Source: Chloroflexota bacterium | Lineage (GTDB): Bacteria; Chloroflexota; Limnocylindria; QHBO01 | Direction of reading: 5' to 3' | Length of the DNA: 64,000 nt | Assembly: GCA_038040195.1 (NCBI GenBank) | Contig: JBBPIR010000005.1 | Location: forward strand, 23,318-87,317 | Part shown: positions 49,312-57,856 of the stretch, piece after piece | How positions within the stretch are numbered: the stretch's first letter is position 1 | Layout: each line of letters opens with the position of its first letter | Made by a program: the position numbers and the translations under genes | Notes under the pieces: generated by a model | Told to the model about the DNA's origin: nothing | Database searches by the model: none | The model's input: only the letters and a program-made list of their open reading frames with translations

Positions 49312-51696
49312 GTGGATGGACCGATGACGACCGCGCCCGCCGACACCCAAACCGCCACCGACACCAGAGCCGAGCTCAGCCTCCCGGTGGAGGGCATGAC
49401 GTGCGCGAGCTGCGTGAACCGCATCGAGCGGTTCCTCAATCGGGCGGACGGCGTCACCTCGGCGACCGTCAACCTGGCCAGCGAAGAGGCCATGGTCCGG
49501 TACGACCCGGCCCGGATCGATCGGGCCGGGATCATCGGGGCGATCGAGGCGGCCGGCTACGACGTCCGGCCCCAGTCCACGCCGACGGCAGGCACGACGA
49601 TCCCCGAGACGGAGCTCGACGCGGTGGAGATGGCCCGGGCCGCGGAGCGGCGCGGGCTGCTGCGTGACGGGGTGGCGGCCACCATCATCGGTCTGGCCAT
49701 GATGGCGGTGACCCTGTGGCCAGGCGGAGCGCCGCTGCCCATGGATCGGCTCAACCTGGTCCTGCTGGTGCCGGCCACCTTCGTCCAGCTCGTCCTGGGC
49801 CGGCGCTTCGTGGCCCGTGCGCTCCGCGGGCTGCCCCACGGGGAGCTGACCATGGACACCCTGGTCGTCATGGGCACCGGGGCGGCGTACTCCTACTCCG
49901 TGGCTATCACTCTCTTCCCGGACGCGGTCATGGCGGCCGGCCTGCCGCTCGACACGTTCTACGAGACCGCGGCCATCATCATCGGCTTCGTGCTCATCGG
50001 ACGTTGGCTGGAGGCCCGGGCCAAGGGCCAGGCCGCGGGCGCCGTGCGAGCCTTGCTGCGCCGCCGACCGGAGACGGCGCGGGTCATCCGGGACGGCGCC
50101 GAAACGGAGGTGCAACTCGCCGAGGTGCGGGTGGGCGACCCGGTGCGGGTCCGCCCGGGTGAGCGAATCCCGGTCGATGGCGTAGTGGTCGAGGGAGCCA
50201 GCGCGGTGGACGAGTCGATGCTGACCGGGGAGCCGCTGCCCGTGGAGAAGGCGCCGGGAGACCGCGTGACCGGGGCCACCCTCAACGCGCACGGCAGCTT
50301 CGTCCTGCGCGCCGACCGGGTAGGCGCCGACACGACCCTGGCCCAGATCGCGCGCCTGGTGGAGCAGGCCCAGGGATCGAAGGCGCCGATCCAGCGCCTC
50401 GTCGATCAGGTGGTGGCGTGGTTCGTCCCGGCCGTGGCGCTCGTCGCGGTCCTGACGTTCGTCGCCTGGATGGCGCTCGGCCCCGAGCCGCGCTTGCCGC
50501 TGGCGCTGTCCAGCGCGATCGGAGTCTTGATCATCGCCTGCCCGTGCGCGATGGGCCTGGCCACCCCGACCGCCCTGATGGTGAGCGCCGGCAAGGGGGC
50601 CGAGGCCGGCATCCTGGTCCGCGACGGGGCCGCGCTCGAGCGAGCGGCGGGCATCTCGGCGGTCGTCTTCGACAAGACGGGGACCCTCACCCGGGGGCGA
50701 CCGAAGGTGACCGGCGTGTTCCCATTAGGGACCGATGCTCGGGCGCTGCTGCTCGTGGCCGGGGCCGCGGAACGGGGAAGCGAGCATCCGCTGGCCTCGG
50801 CCATCGTCCGCCGTGCGGGAGAGGAAGGCGTGGTGGCGGACTCCGCCACGGTGACCGAGTTCGCCGCCGTACCGGGAGGTGGGGTGCGCGCCACGGTGGA
50901 GGGTCGCGCGGTCCTCATCGGCAGCGCGCGACTGCTTTCCGACGCGGGGGTCGTCGCCCCCCCGGCGTCGTCCCTGGACGACGCGGAACGCGCCGCCGCG
51001 GCCGCCGGCCAGACCGCGGTCTGGGTCGCCGTCGACGGGGAGCTCCGGGGTCTGTTGACCATCGCCGACCGCATCAAGCCCGAGGCCCCGGTCGCGGTGG
51101 CGCAGCTGCGTGCGGCTGGCCTCGAGCCGTGGCTGCTGACCGGTGATCGTGCGCCAGCGGCGCGCGCGATTGGCGCCGCGGTGGGGATCGACCCGGATCG
51201 GATCGTGGCCGAGGTCCAGCCGGGCGAGAAGGCGGCCAGGATCGAGACGCTCCAGGCGACCGGGCGTCGGGTGGCGATGGTCGGCGACGGCATCAACGAC
51301 GCGCCGGCGCTGGCCCAGGCCGACCTCGGGGTCGCCATCGGCACCGGGGCCGACGTGGCGGTCGAAGCCAGCGACGTGACCCTGGTCGGGGACGACCTGC
51401 GGGCGGTGCCGGCCAGCATCGGCCTGGCCCGGGCGACGATGCGGATCATTCGCCAGAACCTCGTATGGGCGTTCGGCTACAACGTGCTGCTCATCCCGGT
51501 CGCAGCCGGCATCCTGTACCCGTTCACGGGCTGGACCCTGAACCCCGCCCTGGCGGCGGGTGCGATGGCCCTGTCCAGCGTGAGCGTGGTGACCAACTCA
51601 CTCCGGCTGCGAGGATTCCGGCCCCGCGACGCTGAACGCACGACCGACGTGACCGATCTGACTGATCGGAACGATCTGACCGACTCGGAGGACTGA
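49312..51696 (+). CDS. copA: Copper-exporting P1B-type ATPase CopA
   Basis: 794 residues. One N-terminal HMA domain with Cu-binding C31 and C34 ([12 protein letters not shown]), then eight helices with the ion-path motif CPC at C410-C412 ([16 protein letters not shown]), phosphorylation D454 ([11 protein letters not shown]), the SEHPLA nucleotide motif and [14 protein letters not shown]. The last helices have the Cu(I) motifs [13 protein letters not shown] and [17 protein letters not shown], so copper(I) rather than zinc is the cargo. An acidic Thr/Asp tail follows. GTG 49312 is taken as start; ATG 49324 is an alternative. A CsoR-like palindrome lies upstream and a YHS gene follows by 3 bases. 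Confidence 0.95.
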   Translation: MDGPMTTAPADTQTATDTRAELSLPVEGMTCASCVNRIERFLNRADGVTSATVNLASEEAMVRYDPARIDRAGIIGAIEAAGYDVRPQSTPTAGTTIPETELDAVEMARAAERRGLLRDGVAATIIGLAMMAVTLWPGGAPLPMDRLNLVLLVPATFVQLVLGRRFVARALRGLPHGELTMDTLVVMGTGAAYSYSVAITLFPDAVMAAGLPLDTFYETAAIIIGFVLIGRWLEARAKGQAAGAVRALLRRRPETARVIRDGAETEVQLAEVRVGDPVRVRPGERIPVDGVVVEGASAVDESMLTGEPLPVEKAPGDRVTGATLNAHGSFVLRADRVGADTTLAQIARLVEQAQGSKAPIQRLVDQVVAWFVPAVALVAVLTFVAWMALGPEPRLPLALSSAIGVLIIACPCAMGLATPTALMVSAGKGAEAGILVRDGAALERAAGISAVVFDKTGTLTRGRPKVTGVFPLGTDARALLLVAGAAERGSEHPLASAIVRRAGEEGVVADSATVTEFAAVPGGGVRATVEGRAVLIGSARLLSDAGVVAPPASSLDDAERAAAAAGQTAVWVAVDGELRGLLTIADRIKPEAPVAVAQLRAAGLEPWLLTGDRAPAARAIGAAVGIDPDRIVAEVQPGEKAARIETLQATGRRVAMVGDGINDAPALAQADLGVAIGTGADVAVEASDVTLVGDDLRAVPASIGLARATMRIIRQNLVWAFGYNVLLIPVAAGILYPFTGWTLNPALAAGAMALSSVSVVTNSLRLRGFRPRDAERTTDVTDLTDRNDLTDSED

Positions 51697-51699
51697 CCG

Positions 51700-51894
51700 A
51701 TGGAAACCAGGATAGGTACCCTGCCTCACGACCCGGTGTGCGGGATGTCCGTGGAGCCAGCCCAGGCCGAGGCCAAGGGCCTGGTGGCCGAGCACGTGGG
51801 GGTCACGTACTACTTCTGCGGGCGCGGCTGCCTGCTCGACTTCCGCGACGACCCGGGCCACTACCTCGACCCCAACTACCTCCCAAGCATGTAG
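51700..51894 (+). CDS. YHS-domain metal-binding protein
   Basis: 64 residues, one YHS domain: HDPVCGMSVEPAQAEAKGLV, then YYFCGRGCLLDFRDDPGHYL. Cys residues 15, 46 and 50 or so can bind copper or another soft metal; YHS domains are often found at the end of copper ATPases or as separate partners. It begins 3 bases after the copA stop, so the two are co-expressed and probably act together in copper handling. Its stop codon lies in a short direct repeat (AGCATGTAGC, again 18 bases later). Confidence 0.9.
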   Translation: METRIGTLPHDPVCGMSVEPAQAEAKGLVAEHVGVTYYFCGRGCLLDFRDDPGHYLDPNYLPSM

Positions 51895-52105
51895 CCGCTT
51901 CCCAGCATGTAGCTCGCGACTCTTAGGTCGCGCCGGATGTACACGAGATGTACTCATCGGCCCATTTATCGGTGGCGGTAGACCGCAGACCGCGGTTTGG
52001 CCGTATTTCCTGGCCGATTTGTTCGCACGATGCACCGAATGGCCATGATTCGGGGCCTGCGAGGGGAAACGTGTTCGATACGTACGTGTTATGTACATCT
52101 GTCCG

Positions 52106-52134
52106 AGTAGGCCCTGTCGCAGTAGGCCCTGTCG
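52106..52134. repeat. Two 14-base direct repeats in front of the esterase
   Basis: AGTAGGCCCTGTCG occurs at 52106-52119 and 52121-52134, one base apart (period 15), and a degenerate GTAGGCTGCGAG follows at 52147. The pair lies in the -20 to -50 region of the promoter. In the 265-base gap 51895-52159 there is also CGCGAC-TCTTAG-GTCGCG at 51915-51932; otherwise I see no gene there. Confidence 0.7.
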
Positions 52135-52147
52135 GAGCCGTTCGCTG

Positions 52148-52153
52148 TAGGCT
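52148..52153 (+). promoter_or_regulatory. Leaderless-type -10 box (TAGGCT) of the esterase
   Basis: TAGGCT, 6 bases, GTG 52160. Same hexamer and spacing as at 40780 and 49138. Confidence 0.6.
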
Positions 52154-52159
52154 GCGAGC

Positions 52160-53242
52160 GTGGATCTCGGGCCGCGGCTCAGCTCAGGGTTGGGGGCACC
52201 ATGGGAGCACGACTGGAAGGGGCAGCTCCACGAGCACGCAATCGACTCAGAGGCACTGACCGGCAACCCGCTGGGAGACCCAAACCGCCGCCCGGTCTGG
52301 GTCTACACGCCACCCGGGTACGAGGACAACCCGACCAGGCATTACCCGAGCATCTACCTGATCCAGGGCCTCACGGGCCAGGTTGACATGTGGCGGGCCC
52401 GCAAGGCGTTCCGCCGCAGTGTCCCTGAACTGGTGGACGTGCTGTTTGCCACGCCCGACCAGGCCCCGGCGCTCGTCGTCTTCGTGGACTGCTGGACCAG
52501 CCTGGGCGGGAGTCAATACCTCGACTCCCCGGGGACAGGCAGTTATCTGACGTACCTATGCGACGAGGTCATCTCCTGGGTCGATGCCACCTACCGGACA
52601 CTCCCCGATCCGGCGCACCGGGCAATCACCGGCAAATCGTCGGGCGGATACGGAGCCATGGTCCTGCCCATGCTTCGCCCGGACCGATTCGGCGCGCTGG
52701 CCACCCACGCCGGCGACGCATTGTTCGAGGTCTGCTACCTGCCCGAATTCCGCGAGGCGGCGCGCGCGTTGCGCGACTGGTACGACGGCTCGTACGACCG
52801 CTTCTGGGCCGATTTCCGGGCTCGCCCCGGAGTCATGCGCCCAGGCGACCTGGTCCTCCTCAACGAGTGGTGCATGGCCGCCTGCTACTCCACCGATGCG
52901 GACGGTACCGTGCGCCTGCCATTCGACCCTGCCACGGGGCGCCTTGTCCCCGAAGTCTGGGAACGATGGATCGCCAACGACCCGGTTCGGATGGTGGCCG
53001 GCCACGCAGATGCCCTGCGTGCCCTGCGCGGCATCTGGATCGATGCGGGGCGCAAGGACGAGTGGCACCTCGACCTGGGTGCCGAAGCCTTCCGCCTCGA
53101 ACTGGCAGCCATCGGGGTAACGGAACCGATCGTCCGATTCGAGCTGTTCGAGGGGACGCACGCGGACCTCGAGTATCGGTACCCGATGGCCATAGGCTGG
53201 TTGGCGGAACGGATCTCCGACTCGACACGACCGTCCGGCTAG
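52160..53242 (+). CDS. Alpha/beta-hydrolase esterase (esterase D / enterochelin-esterase family)
   Basis: 360 residues. RRPVWVYTPPGYEDNPTRHY with PSIYLIQGLTGQVD at the start is typical for the family. Nucleophile Ser is in AITGKSSGGYGAM (GxSxG) near residue 160, Asp probably in GIWIDAGRKDEWHLDLG, and His in FELFEGTHADLEYRYPMAIG. It likely acts on an ester, thioester or trilactone; the mid-protein insertion (about 195-260) is larger than in S-formylglutathione hydrolase. No signal peptide. GTG 52160 is supported by the promoter box. It converges with the GGDEF gene with 15 bases between. Confidence 0.87.
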   Translation: MDLGPRLSSGLGAPWEHDWKGQLHEHAIDSEALTGNPLGDPNRRPVWVYTPPGYEDNPTRHYPSIYLIQGLTGQVDMWRARKAFRRSVPELVDVLFATPDQAPALVVFVDCWTSLGGSQYLDSPGTGSYLTYLCDEVISWVDATYRTLPDPAHRAITGKSSGGYGAMVLPMLRPDRFGALATHAGDALFEVCYLPEFREAARALRDWYDGSYDRFWADFRARPGVMRPGDLVLLNEWCMAACYSTDADGTVRLPFDPATGRLVPEVWERWIANDPVRMVAGHADALRALRGIWIDAGRKDEWHLDLGAEAFRLELAAIGVTEPIVRFELFEGTHADLEYRYPMAIGWLAERISDSTRPSG

Positions 53243-53257
53243 GCGGAGGACGCCCGG

Positions 53258-54907
53258 TTAGGCCGCGACCACCCGATCTCGGCCGCCCCGCTTGGCCATC
53301 GACAGCGCCACGTCCGCGGTGCGGAGCAGGGCCTCGCTGGTGGGCTCCGCGTCGTCGAGCGCGGCACAGCCGGCGGACACGCTGAGCCGCAGCGGCGCGC
53401 CGTCCTCGGCGGCGATCGTCCGCGACGCCAGTCGAGATCGGATCTCCTCGGCCACCGCCACCGCATGATCCCGGTCCGTCCCATCCAGGACGACCACGAA
53501 CTCCTCGCCGCCGAAGCGGGCCACCATGTCGGTCTGGCGCAGACGGTCGCGCAAGACGTGCGCGAACACCCGCAGCGCCTGGTCGCCGACCTGCACGCCG
53601 TGGAGCTTGTTGAACGTCCCGAAATGGTCGAGGTCGAACAGGATGGCGGACACCGGGCGCCGCTCCGACTCGGGCGTCGCGTCCCGGGCGGTGAGGAGCC
53701 GGGCAACCGCGTCGTCGAAGAAGCGGCGGTTGTGGAGGCCGGTCAGGCCGTCGCGCACCGACAGGTCGGCGAGTGCCTGCCGGTCGCGGGCCAAGGCCAG
53801 GGAAGCCGCGATCTTGCCGGCCATGGTCGTGACCAGGTCGCGGTCGATGCGATCCAGTGGCTCGGGAGAGGCGGATTCAATGTTCAGCACGCCCAGCAGG
53901 ACCCCGTCCAGGAGCATGGGTGCCGCGATCTCGCTCACCACGCGGGGATCGCCGACGACGTAATCCGGATCGGTCTTGACGTTCTGGACCAGCTGGACCT
54001 CGCCCGAGCGGGCGGCGCGGCCCACGACTCCGGTCTGCGGGTCGAACTGCGACATGTCCACGTCATACCCGCGCTGGGCGCCCAGCTTCAGGGTTCCGTC
54101 CTCGACGATGAAGATCACGGCCAGCGCATACCCGAAGCGTTGGACCATGACGTCGGCCACGCGCTCCAGCAGCTCGGGGGTCGCGCCGGAGGTGACCAGC
54201 AGCCGGCTGACCTGCTCCAGACCGGCGATCTGCCGCGACCGACGCCGCTCGGACATGGCGGTCGTCCGGAATTGGTCATTGATCTGCTCCAGCTGCGACA
54301 CGAGTCGCCGGGTGCCTATTGCGAGCACGGTGGACACGCCGACCAGGGCCACGCCGCGCGGCGTCACTTCGGTCAGGGCCAGCGGATTGGCGGCATTGGC
54401 CAGGCTGGCCAGCTCGGGTACGAGGTAGATGACGGCGGCCGTGAAGCCGATGACGGCGGCCTGCCAGGGCCCCAGGGCGGCGGCGGCCACCACGACCGGC
54501 AGATACAGCGGGAACAGGGGTCGCGCGGGTCCGCCCACGGTGTTCACGAGAGCCCACACGAACAGCAGCGCGATGGTCAGCCGCAGGAGCGACCACCCAT
54601 GCGGCGTGAGGAACCGATGTCGGGCCGGGACCAGGCCCGCAACGGCTTGGAGGCCCAGGAAAATGGGGCTGAGGATCAGGACCATGACCGTATCCTCGGT
54701 AACGTGGGTCACCGACGACACGGCCAACGCGACCGGCGCCAGGAGGGCGGTGTACCACAGGGGCGCGTCGCGAGCCATGCGGCGCACGCTCTTGCGGCGC
54801 CCGCTCGCCAGGCGCGTGCTGGCGTGCCGGACACGGGTCAGCCGCCGGGCGTCGGGCACACCGGCCACCGGCCGTTCGGCGACCCCCCGGTCAACCAACT
54901 CGGTCAT
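53258..54907 (-). CDS. Membrane GAF-GGDEF diguanylate cyclase
   Basis: 549 residues. About five membrane helices (45-200: YTALLAPVALAVSSVTHVTE, TVMVLILSPIFLGLQAVAGL, WSLLRLTIALLFVWALVNTV and others), a GAF domain (about 240-370: LLERVADVMVQRFGYALAVI, TGVVGRAARSGEVQLVQNVK), and a C-terminal GGDEF domain (about 380-545). The active site reads GGEEF, a functional variant, and RQTD five residues earlier is an intact inhibitory I-site, so it should make c-di-GMP under product inhibition. I start at ATG 54907; an upstream extension would run past the divergent FAH gene. Confidence 0.92.
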   Translation of the reverse strand: MTELVDRGVAERPVAGVPDARRLTRVRHASTRLASGRRKSVRRMARDAPLWYTALLAPVALAVSSVTHVTEDTVMVLILSPIFLGLQAVAGLVPARHRFLTPHGWSLLRLTIALLFVWALVNTVGGPARPLFPLYLPVVVAAAALGPWQAAVIGFTAAVIYLVPELASLANAANPLALTEVTPRGVALVGVSTVLAIGTRRLVSQLEQINDQFRTTAMSERRRSRQIAGLEQVSRLLVTSGATPELLERVADVMVQRFGYALAVIFIVEDGTLKLGAQRGYDVDMSQFDPQTGVVGRAARSGEVQLVQNVKTDPDYVVGDPRVVSEIAAPMLLDGVLLGVLNIESASPEPLDRIDRDLVTTMAGKIAASLALARDRQALADLSVRDGLTGLHNRRFFDDAVARLLTARDATPESERRPVSAILFDLDHFGTFNKLHGVQVGDQALRVFAHVLRDRLRQTDMVARFGGEEFVVVLDGTDRDHAVAVAEEIRSRLASRTIAAEDGAPLRLSVSAGCAALDDAEPTSEALLRTADVALSMAKRGGRDRVVAA

Positions 54908-54985
54908 CCGGCCAAACCGTACCCAACCCCCCAGCAACGCACCATGAGCCGGAAGTACCGATGGGGCCGCGTACACTCCGCCTCG

Positions 54986-56008
54986 ATGCGGATCGCCCAC
55001 GTTCGCGAGCGGAACGCCCCCATCGGGACCGGGTTGCGGATGGCCGCCGCCCGCGACGCAGGGGCGACCCGCTGGCTGGATCTGGAGCACGCGCGCGAGG
55101 TCCTGGTCGGCGACGATCCGCGACGGGCCCACAACTCAGTGCTGTTTCGGCAGCCAGTGACCACCCTGGACGCGCATCTCGCGCGCGGCCTCCGGGTGGA
55201 GGCCCTGGCAGAGATCGTGGACGGATACACGCCCGCAGTGGACGCGGACGAAGGCATCTGGGACGCCGCCGAGCTGGTCTTTGGGCCGCCCATCCTCAGG
55301 CCGCCATCGCTCCGGGACTTCTACGCCTTTGAGCAGCACGTAGGCACGATGTGGCGGCGTCGCGGCCACGACATCCCGGAGGCGTGGTACCGGCTGCCGA
55401 TCTTCTACTTCGGCAACACATCCGAGATCCGCGGCCCCGGCGAGCCAGTGTGGGCCCCGCCCGGATCGACTGAGCTCGACTATGAGCTGGAGGTGGGGGC
55501 GCTGGTCGACACCGCGGCCGTCGACCTGGCAGCAGACCAGGCCGAGGAGGCCATCGGCGGCTATATGGTCCTCAACGACTGGTCGGCGCGTGACCTCCAA
55601 CGCGAGGAGACGACAGTCCGACTGGGCCCGGCCAAGGGCAAGGACTTCGCCACCAGCATCGGTCCCTGGCTGGTCACCCCCGACGAGCTGACCGATGCCC
55701 GCACGAAAACGGGATACAACCTGGTCATGACGGCCGATATCAACGGGGAGGAGATCAGCCGCGGGACGTGGTCGGCGGCGCACTTTTCATTCGGCGAGAT
55801 GCTGGCCCGGGCCTCGGCCGACGTGCGGCTACGGCCCGGGGACCTGATCGGCAGCGGGACCGTGGGGAGCGGCTGCCTGCTGGAGGTGAAGGACGAGCGG
55901 TTCGGGCGCTGGCTCGAGCCGGGGGACGAAGTGGTGCTGCGCATCGAGCGGCTGGGGGAGCTGCGGACGCCGATCGTCGAGCGGTCTGAACAGAGGAGCG
56001 TGTCGTGA
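54986..56008 (+). CDS. Fumarylacetoacetate hydrolase (FAH) family protein
   Basis: 340 residues. The FAH-fold catalytic domain covers about 100-335: LRDFYAFEQHVGTMWRRRGH, LPIFYFGNTSEIRGPGEPVW, TELDYELEVGALVDTAA with the metal-binding E-x-E, GGYMVLNDWSARDLQREE, KGKDFATSIGPWLVTPDEL and a GDLIGSGTVGSGCLLE segment. It cleaves C-C bonds of acylpyruvate-like aromatic breakdown products or decarboxylates oxaloacetate; the substrate is uncertain. ATG 54986 has TACACT 8 bases upstream and is divergent from the GGDEF gene. Overlaps the DinB gene by 4 bases. Confidence 0.9.
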   Translation: MRIAHVRERNAPIGTGLRMAAARDAGATRWLDLEHAREVLVGDDPRRAHNSVLFRQPVTTLDAHLARGLRVEALAEIVDGYTPAVDADEGIWDAAELVFGPPILRPPSLRDFYAFEQHVGTMWRRRGHDIPEAWYRLPIFYFGNTSEIRGPGEPVWAPPGSTELDYELEVGALVDTAAVDLAADQAEEAIGGYMVLNDWSARDLQREETTVRLGPAKGKDFATSIGPWLVTPDELTDARTKTGYNLVMTADINGEEISRGTWSAAHFSFGEMLARASADVRLRPGDLIGSGTVGSGCLLEVKDERFGRWLEPGDEVVLRIERLGELRTPIVERSEQRSVS

Positions 56009-56493
56009 TGCAGCACATGGGTCTGCTGGCCCGGATGGCGGTGGCCGAGGGCCGCCTGGCCGCGTTCGCGGAACGTCCGCCGCCGGGCCTGACCGATGCC
56101 GACCCGGCCACCGGCGAGCGCTGGGACGTCGGCCAGGCCTGGGCCCACGTGGCGGAGTTCGTCCCCTACTGGCAGGGCGAGATCGAGCGGGTGCTCGCCG
56201 GTGCGGGCGCCGAACCGGTGCCCTTCGGGCGCACGACCGAAGATCCAGGGCGGGCGGGCGCCATCGAGGCCGGCCGCAACGAGCCTCCGACCGAGCAGAT
56301 GGCCCGCCTGGCAGGCGCGTTGATGCTGCTGCGGACCTACTTGGCGCGGCTATCCGAGGCGCAGTGGTCGGCGCGCGGGCTGCATGAGCGGCGGGGCGAG
56401 ATGACGGTGGCTGAGATCCTCGATCGGTTCGTCGTCAGCCACCTGGAGGAGCACGCCGACCAGCTCGAGAAGCTGGCCGCCGATTCGGCCTGA
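56005..56493 (+). CDS. DinB/maleylpyruvate-isomerase-like four-helix protein
   Basis: 162 residues. DinB-type four-helix bundle: RMAVAEGRLAAFAERPPPGL, WDVGQAWAHVAEFVPYWQGE with the metal His in the second helix, LMLLRTYLARLSEAQWSARG and FVVSHLEEHADQLEKL with a final H-x3-H. Relatives include thiol-dependent maleylpyruvate isomerases, which makes sense next to an FAH-family enzyme of aromatic degradation. GTG 56005 overlaps the FAH stop (GTGA); ATG 56008 is the next codon and could also be used. Confidence 0.83.
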   Translation: MMQHMGLLARMAVAEGRLAAFAERPPPGLTDADPATGERWDVGQAWAHVAEFVPYWQGEIERVLAGAGAEPVPFGRTTEDPGRAGAIEAGRNEPPTEQMARLAGALMLLRTYLARLSEAQWSARGLHERRGEMTVAEILDRFVVSHLEEHADQLEKLAADSA

Positions 56494-56859
56494 TCAGTCT
56501 TCCCCGTCGTCCTCGGTCTCGCCGATCTCCATGTCGACCACCACGCACGGTTCGGGGCCGTCCACCCAGGCGCGGTGGCCGGGTCCGATGACCAGGTGAT
56601 CTCCGGGCCCTGCGTCGACTTCCTCCCCCTCATCGGTCAAGTAGCGGATGCGGCCAGAGATGACGTACTCGTGGTGGGTCTCTGGACAGCTCTCCGCACC
56701 CTCGGCGTAGGGCTTGACGTGCTCGTCCCAGCTCCAGCCCGGGTTCAGGACGGATCGGGCGACCATCGAGTCGCCGATGATCGAGATGTCATACCGGCCC
56801 GCCTCGCCGAAGTCGTAGGCCTGGTCGGGGGTGTCCAGGCTTTTGACGGTGATGGCCAT
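56494..56859 (-). CDS. Small cupin protein
   Basis: 121 residues. A single cupin: TPDQAYDFGEAGRYDISIIG, then WSWDEHVKPYAEGAESCPET with HHEYVISGRIRYLTDEGEEV as motif 1, and AGPGDHLVIGPGHRAWVDG as motif 2. The H-H-E and H ligands are present. The very acidic C-terminus (EIGETEDDGED) closes it. It converges with the DinB gene with no spacing (stop to stop). The reaction is unknown; it may be a binding rather than a catalytic cupin. Confidence 0.88.
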   Translation of the reverse strand: MAITVKSLDTPDQAYDFGEAGRYDISIIGDSMVARSVLNPGWSWDEHVKPYAEGAESCPETHHEYVISGRIRYLTDEGEEVDAGPGDHLVIGPGHRAWVDGPEPCVVVDMEIGETEDDGED

Positions 56860-56969
56860 CTGGTGCTCCAGACCGATAGGGATTACGTTGGCCGCACGGT
56901 ACCCCCTCAGGCCAGCCCAGGGTCAGCCTTGGGCGGCGAAATCCCGCTCACCGCGACGAGGAAACGCCA

Positions 56970-57299
56970 ATGCAGACCATCGGCATCGTGCTGAATGTCG
57001 GCGAGGACCAATCGGAGGAGTTTGAACGCGGGTTTCGAGCCATGGAAGCGCCGATCTGGCAGGACCTGCATGCACGCGGGCTCCTGGTGATGGCGACCTT
57101 GAGCCGTCTCGATGTCAGCACCAAGAAGGTCGCCGGCGCGGCACAGTACCTGGTGGTCGCCATCTTCGCCACCGATGAAGGTCACCACGTTCACGACAGC
57201 GATCCCCGCTTCGAAGCCTGGAACCAACAGGCCGACGCATACCAGACCGATGAGCCGTACGTGTTCGGAGGCGACACCATCGTCAACGTCGGCCCTTGA
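56970..57299 (+). CDS. Hypothetical protein, possible dimeric alpha-beta barrel
   Basis: 109 residues, soluble. The alternation MQTIGIVLNVGEDQSEEFER / APIWQDLHARGLLVMATLSR / AAQYLVVAIFATDEGHHVHD / PRFEAWNQQADAYQTDEPYV fits a ferredoxin-like beta-alpha-beta-beta-alpha-beta fold as in EthD/YciI proteins, but no catalytic motif is recognised. GACGAGGAAA precedes the ATG. The gene sits alone between the cupin and the tRNA-Gly region. Confidence 0.65.
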   Translation: MQTIGIVLNVGEDQSEEFERGFRAMEAPIWQDLHARGLLVMATLSRLDVSTKKVAGAAQYLVVAIFATDEGHHVHDSDPRFEAWNQQADAYQTDEPYVFGGDTIVNVGP

Positions 57300-57353
57300 G
57301 CTGGGCTGCCCGAATCCTGTCGGGGAACGCGCATCGGTAGATCGTGGTGGCGG

Positions 57354-57373
57354 GCGGGAGTAGCTCAGTTGGC
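57354..57373 (+). pseudogene. 5' fragment of a tRNA-Gly gene
   Basis: These 20 bases repeat the 5' acceptor and D-arm start of the intact tRNA-Gly at 57479 with one mismatch (AGTTGG for AGCTGG). The rest of the tRNA is missing. It marks a broken copy 125 bases upstream of the complete gene. Confidence 0.8.
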
Positions 57374-57374
57374 C

Positions 57375-57488
57375 CGAGCCGGCGCGACGCAGATCTTGGC
57401 GGAGGCGGCGAACTGCGATATCGTCTGCGCGAACTGTCACCGCTCCCGGACCCTCGCCAGGCGCACGGGAGTGTCAGCGCGGGAGTAG
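57375..57488 (+). pseudogene. Remnant of an HNH-type endonuclease C-terminus
   Basis: Between the 5' tRNA fragment and the intact tRNA, an open frame reads ATQILAEAANCDIVCANCHR followed by SRTLARRTG and ends at TAG 57486-57488 within the tRNA. CDIVCANCHRSRT is the zinc-binding end typical of small HNH endonucleases (C-x2-C type). No start codon or upstream HNH core exists, so this is a truncated tail. The stop falls inside the tRNA acceptor region. Confidence 0.6.
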
Positions 57489-57551
57489 CTCAGCTGGCAG
57501 AGCGCGACCCTTCCAAGGTCGATGTCGCGGGTTCGATCCCCGTCTCCCGCT
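57479..57551 (+). tRNA. tRNA-Gly (anticodon TCC)
   Basis: Complete cloverleaf: acceptor GCGGGAG/CTCCCGC, D-arm GCTC...GAGC, anticodon stem CGACC/GGTCG around loop CTTCCAA (anticodon TCC, reads GGA/GGG), variable region ATGTC, T-arm GCGGG TTCGATC CCCGT, discriminator T. The 3' CCA is not encoded (CACC follows). It is flanked by fragments of itself on both sides. Confidence 0.95.
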
Positions 57552-57856
57552 CACCTCTCATGTGGCCCGACGCCTTTGCTCGGTCAGGACGACGACTGCA
57601 TGTCCCAATTCAGGGTTGATCGCGAACACGGGCTGGTCTCCGGTGGCATCCAGACCGGTGTGCCCAACCGTGGGAGGCTCGCCCCCTCTCCTGGGAAGAT
57701 CATGAATCCGTACCCGCTTCGCCGCCCGAGGGAGATGAGGCCAGGTGCGGTCCGGAGCACTAGCAACGGGCGCGCCTGCCGCGCATACTGTGGGGGCGTT
57801 CGTTCATCCGGCGAATGGCCACAACCAACGGTCGAGCAGAAAAGAGAGATCCCCCG
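57552..57856. other. Non-coding stretch after tRNA-Gly
   Basis: About 300 bases with no convincing gene; the frames present start inside the tRNA or have shadow composition. It may include the promoter of the secreted metalloprotease-like gene (AAAAGAGAGATCCCCC precedes its ATG). Confidence 0.5.

Noticed and set aside
52160-53242. Polyhydroxybutyrate depolymerase or feruloyl esterase identity for the esterase
   Set aside because: No signal peptide and no substrate-binding domain; only the general esterase fold can be supported.
53465-54985. 500-codon N-terminal extension of the FAH gene
   Set aside because: It is antisense to the GGDEF gene; family sequence starts exactly at ATG 54986.
57354-57551. 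Two tandem functional tRNA-Gly genes
   Set aside because: The first copy has only 20 bases of the 5' part and cannot fold into a tRNA.
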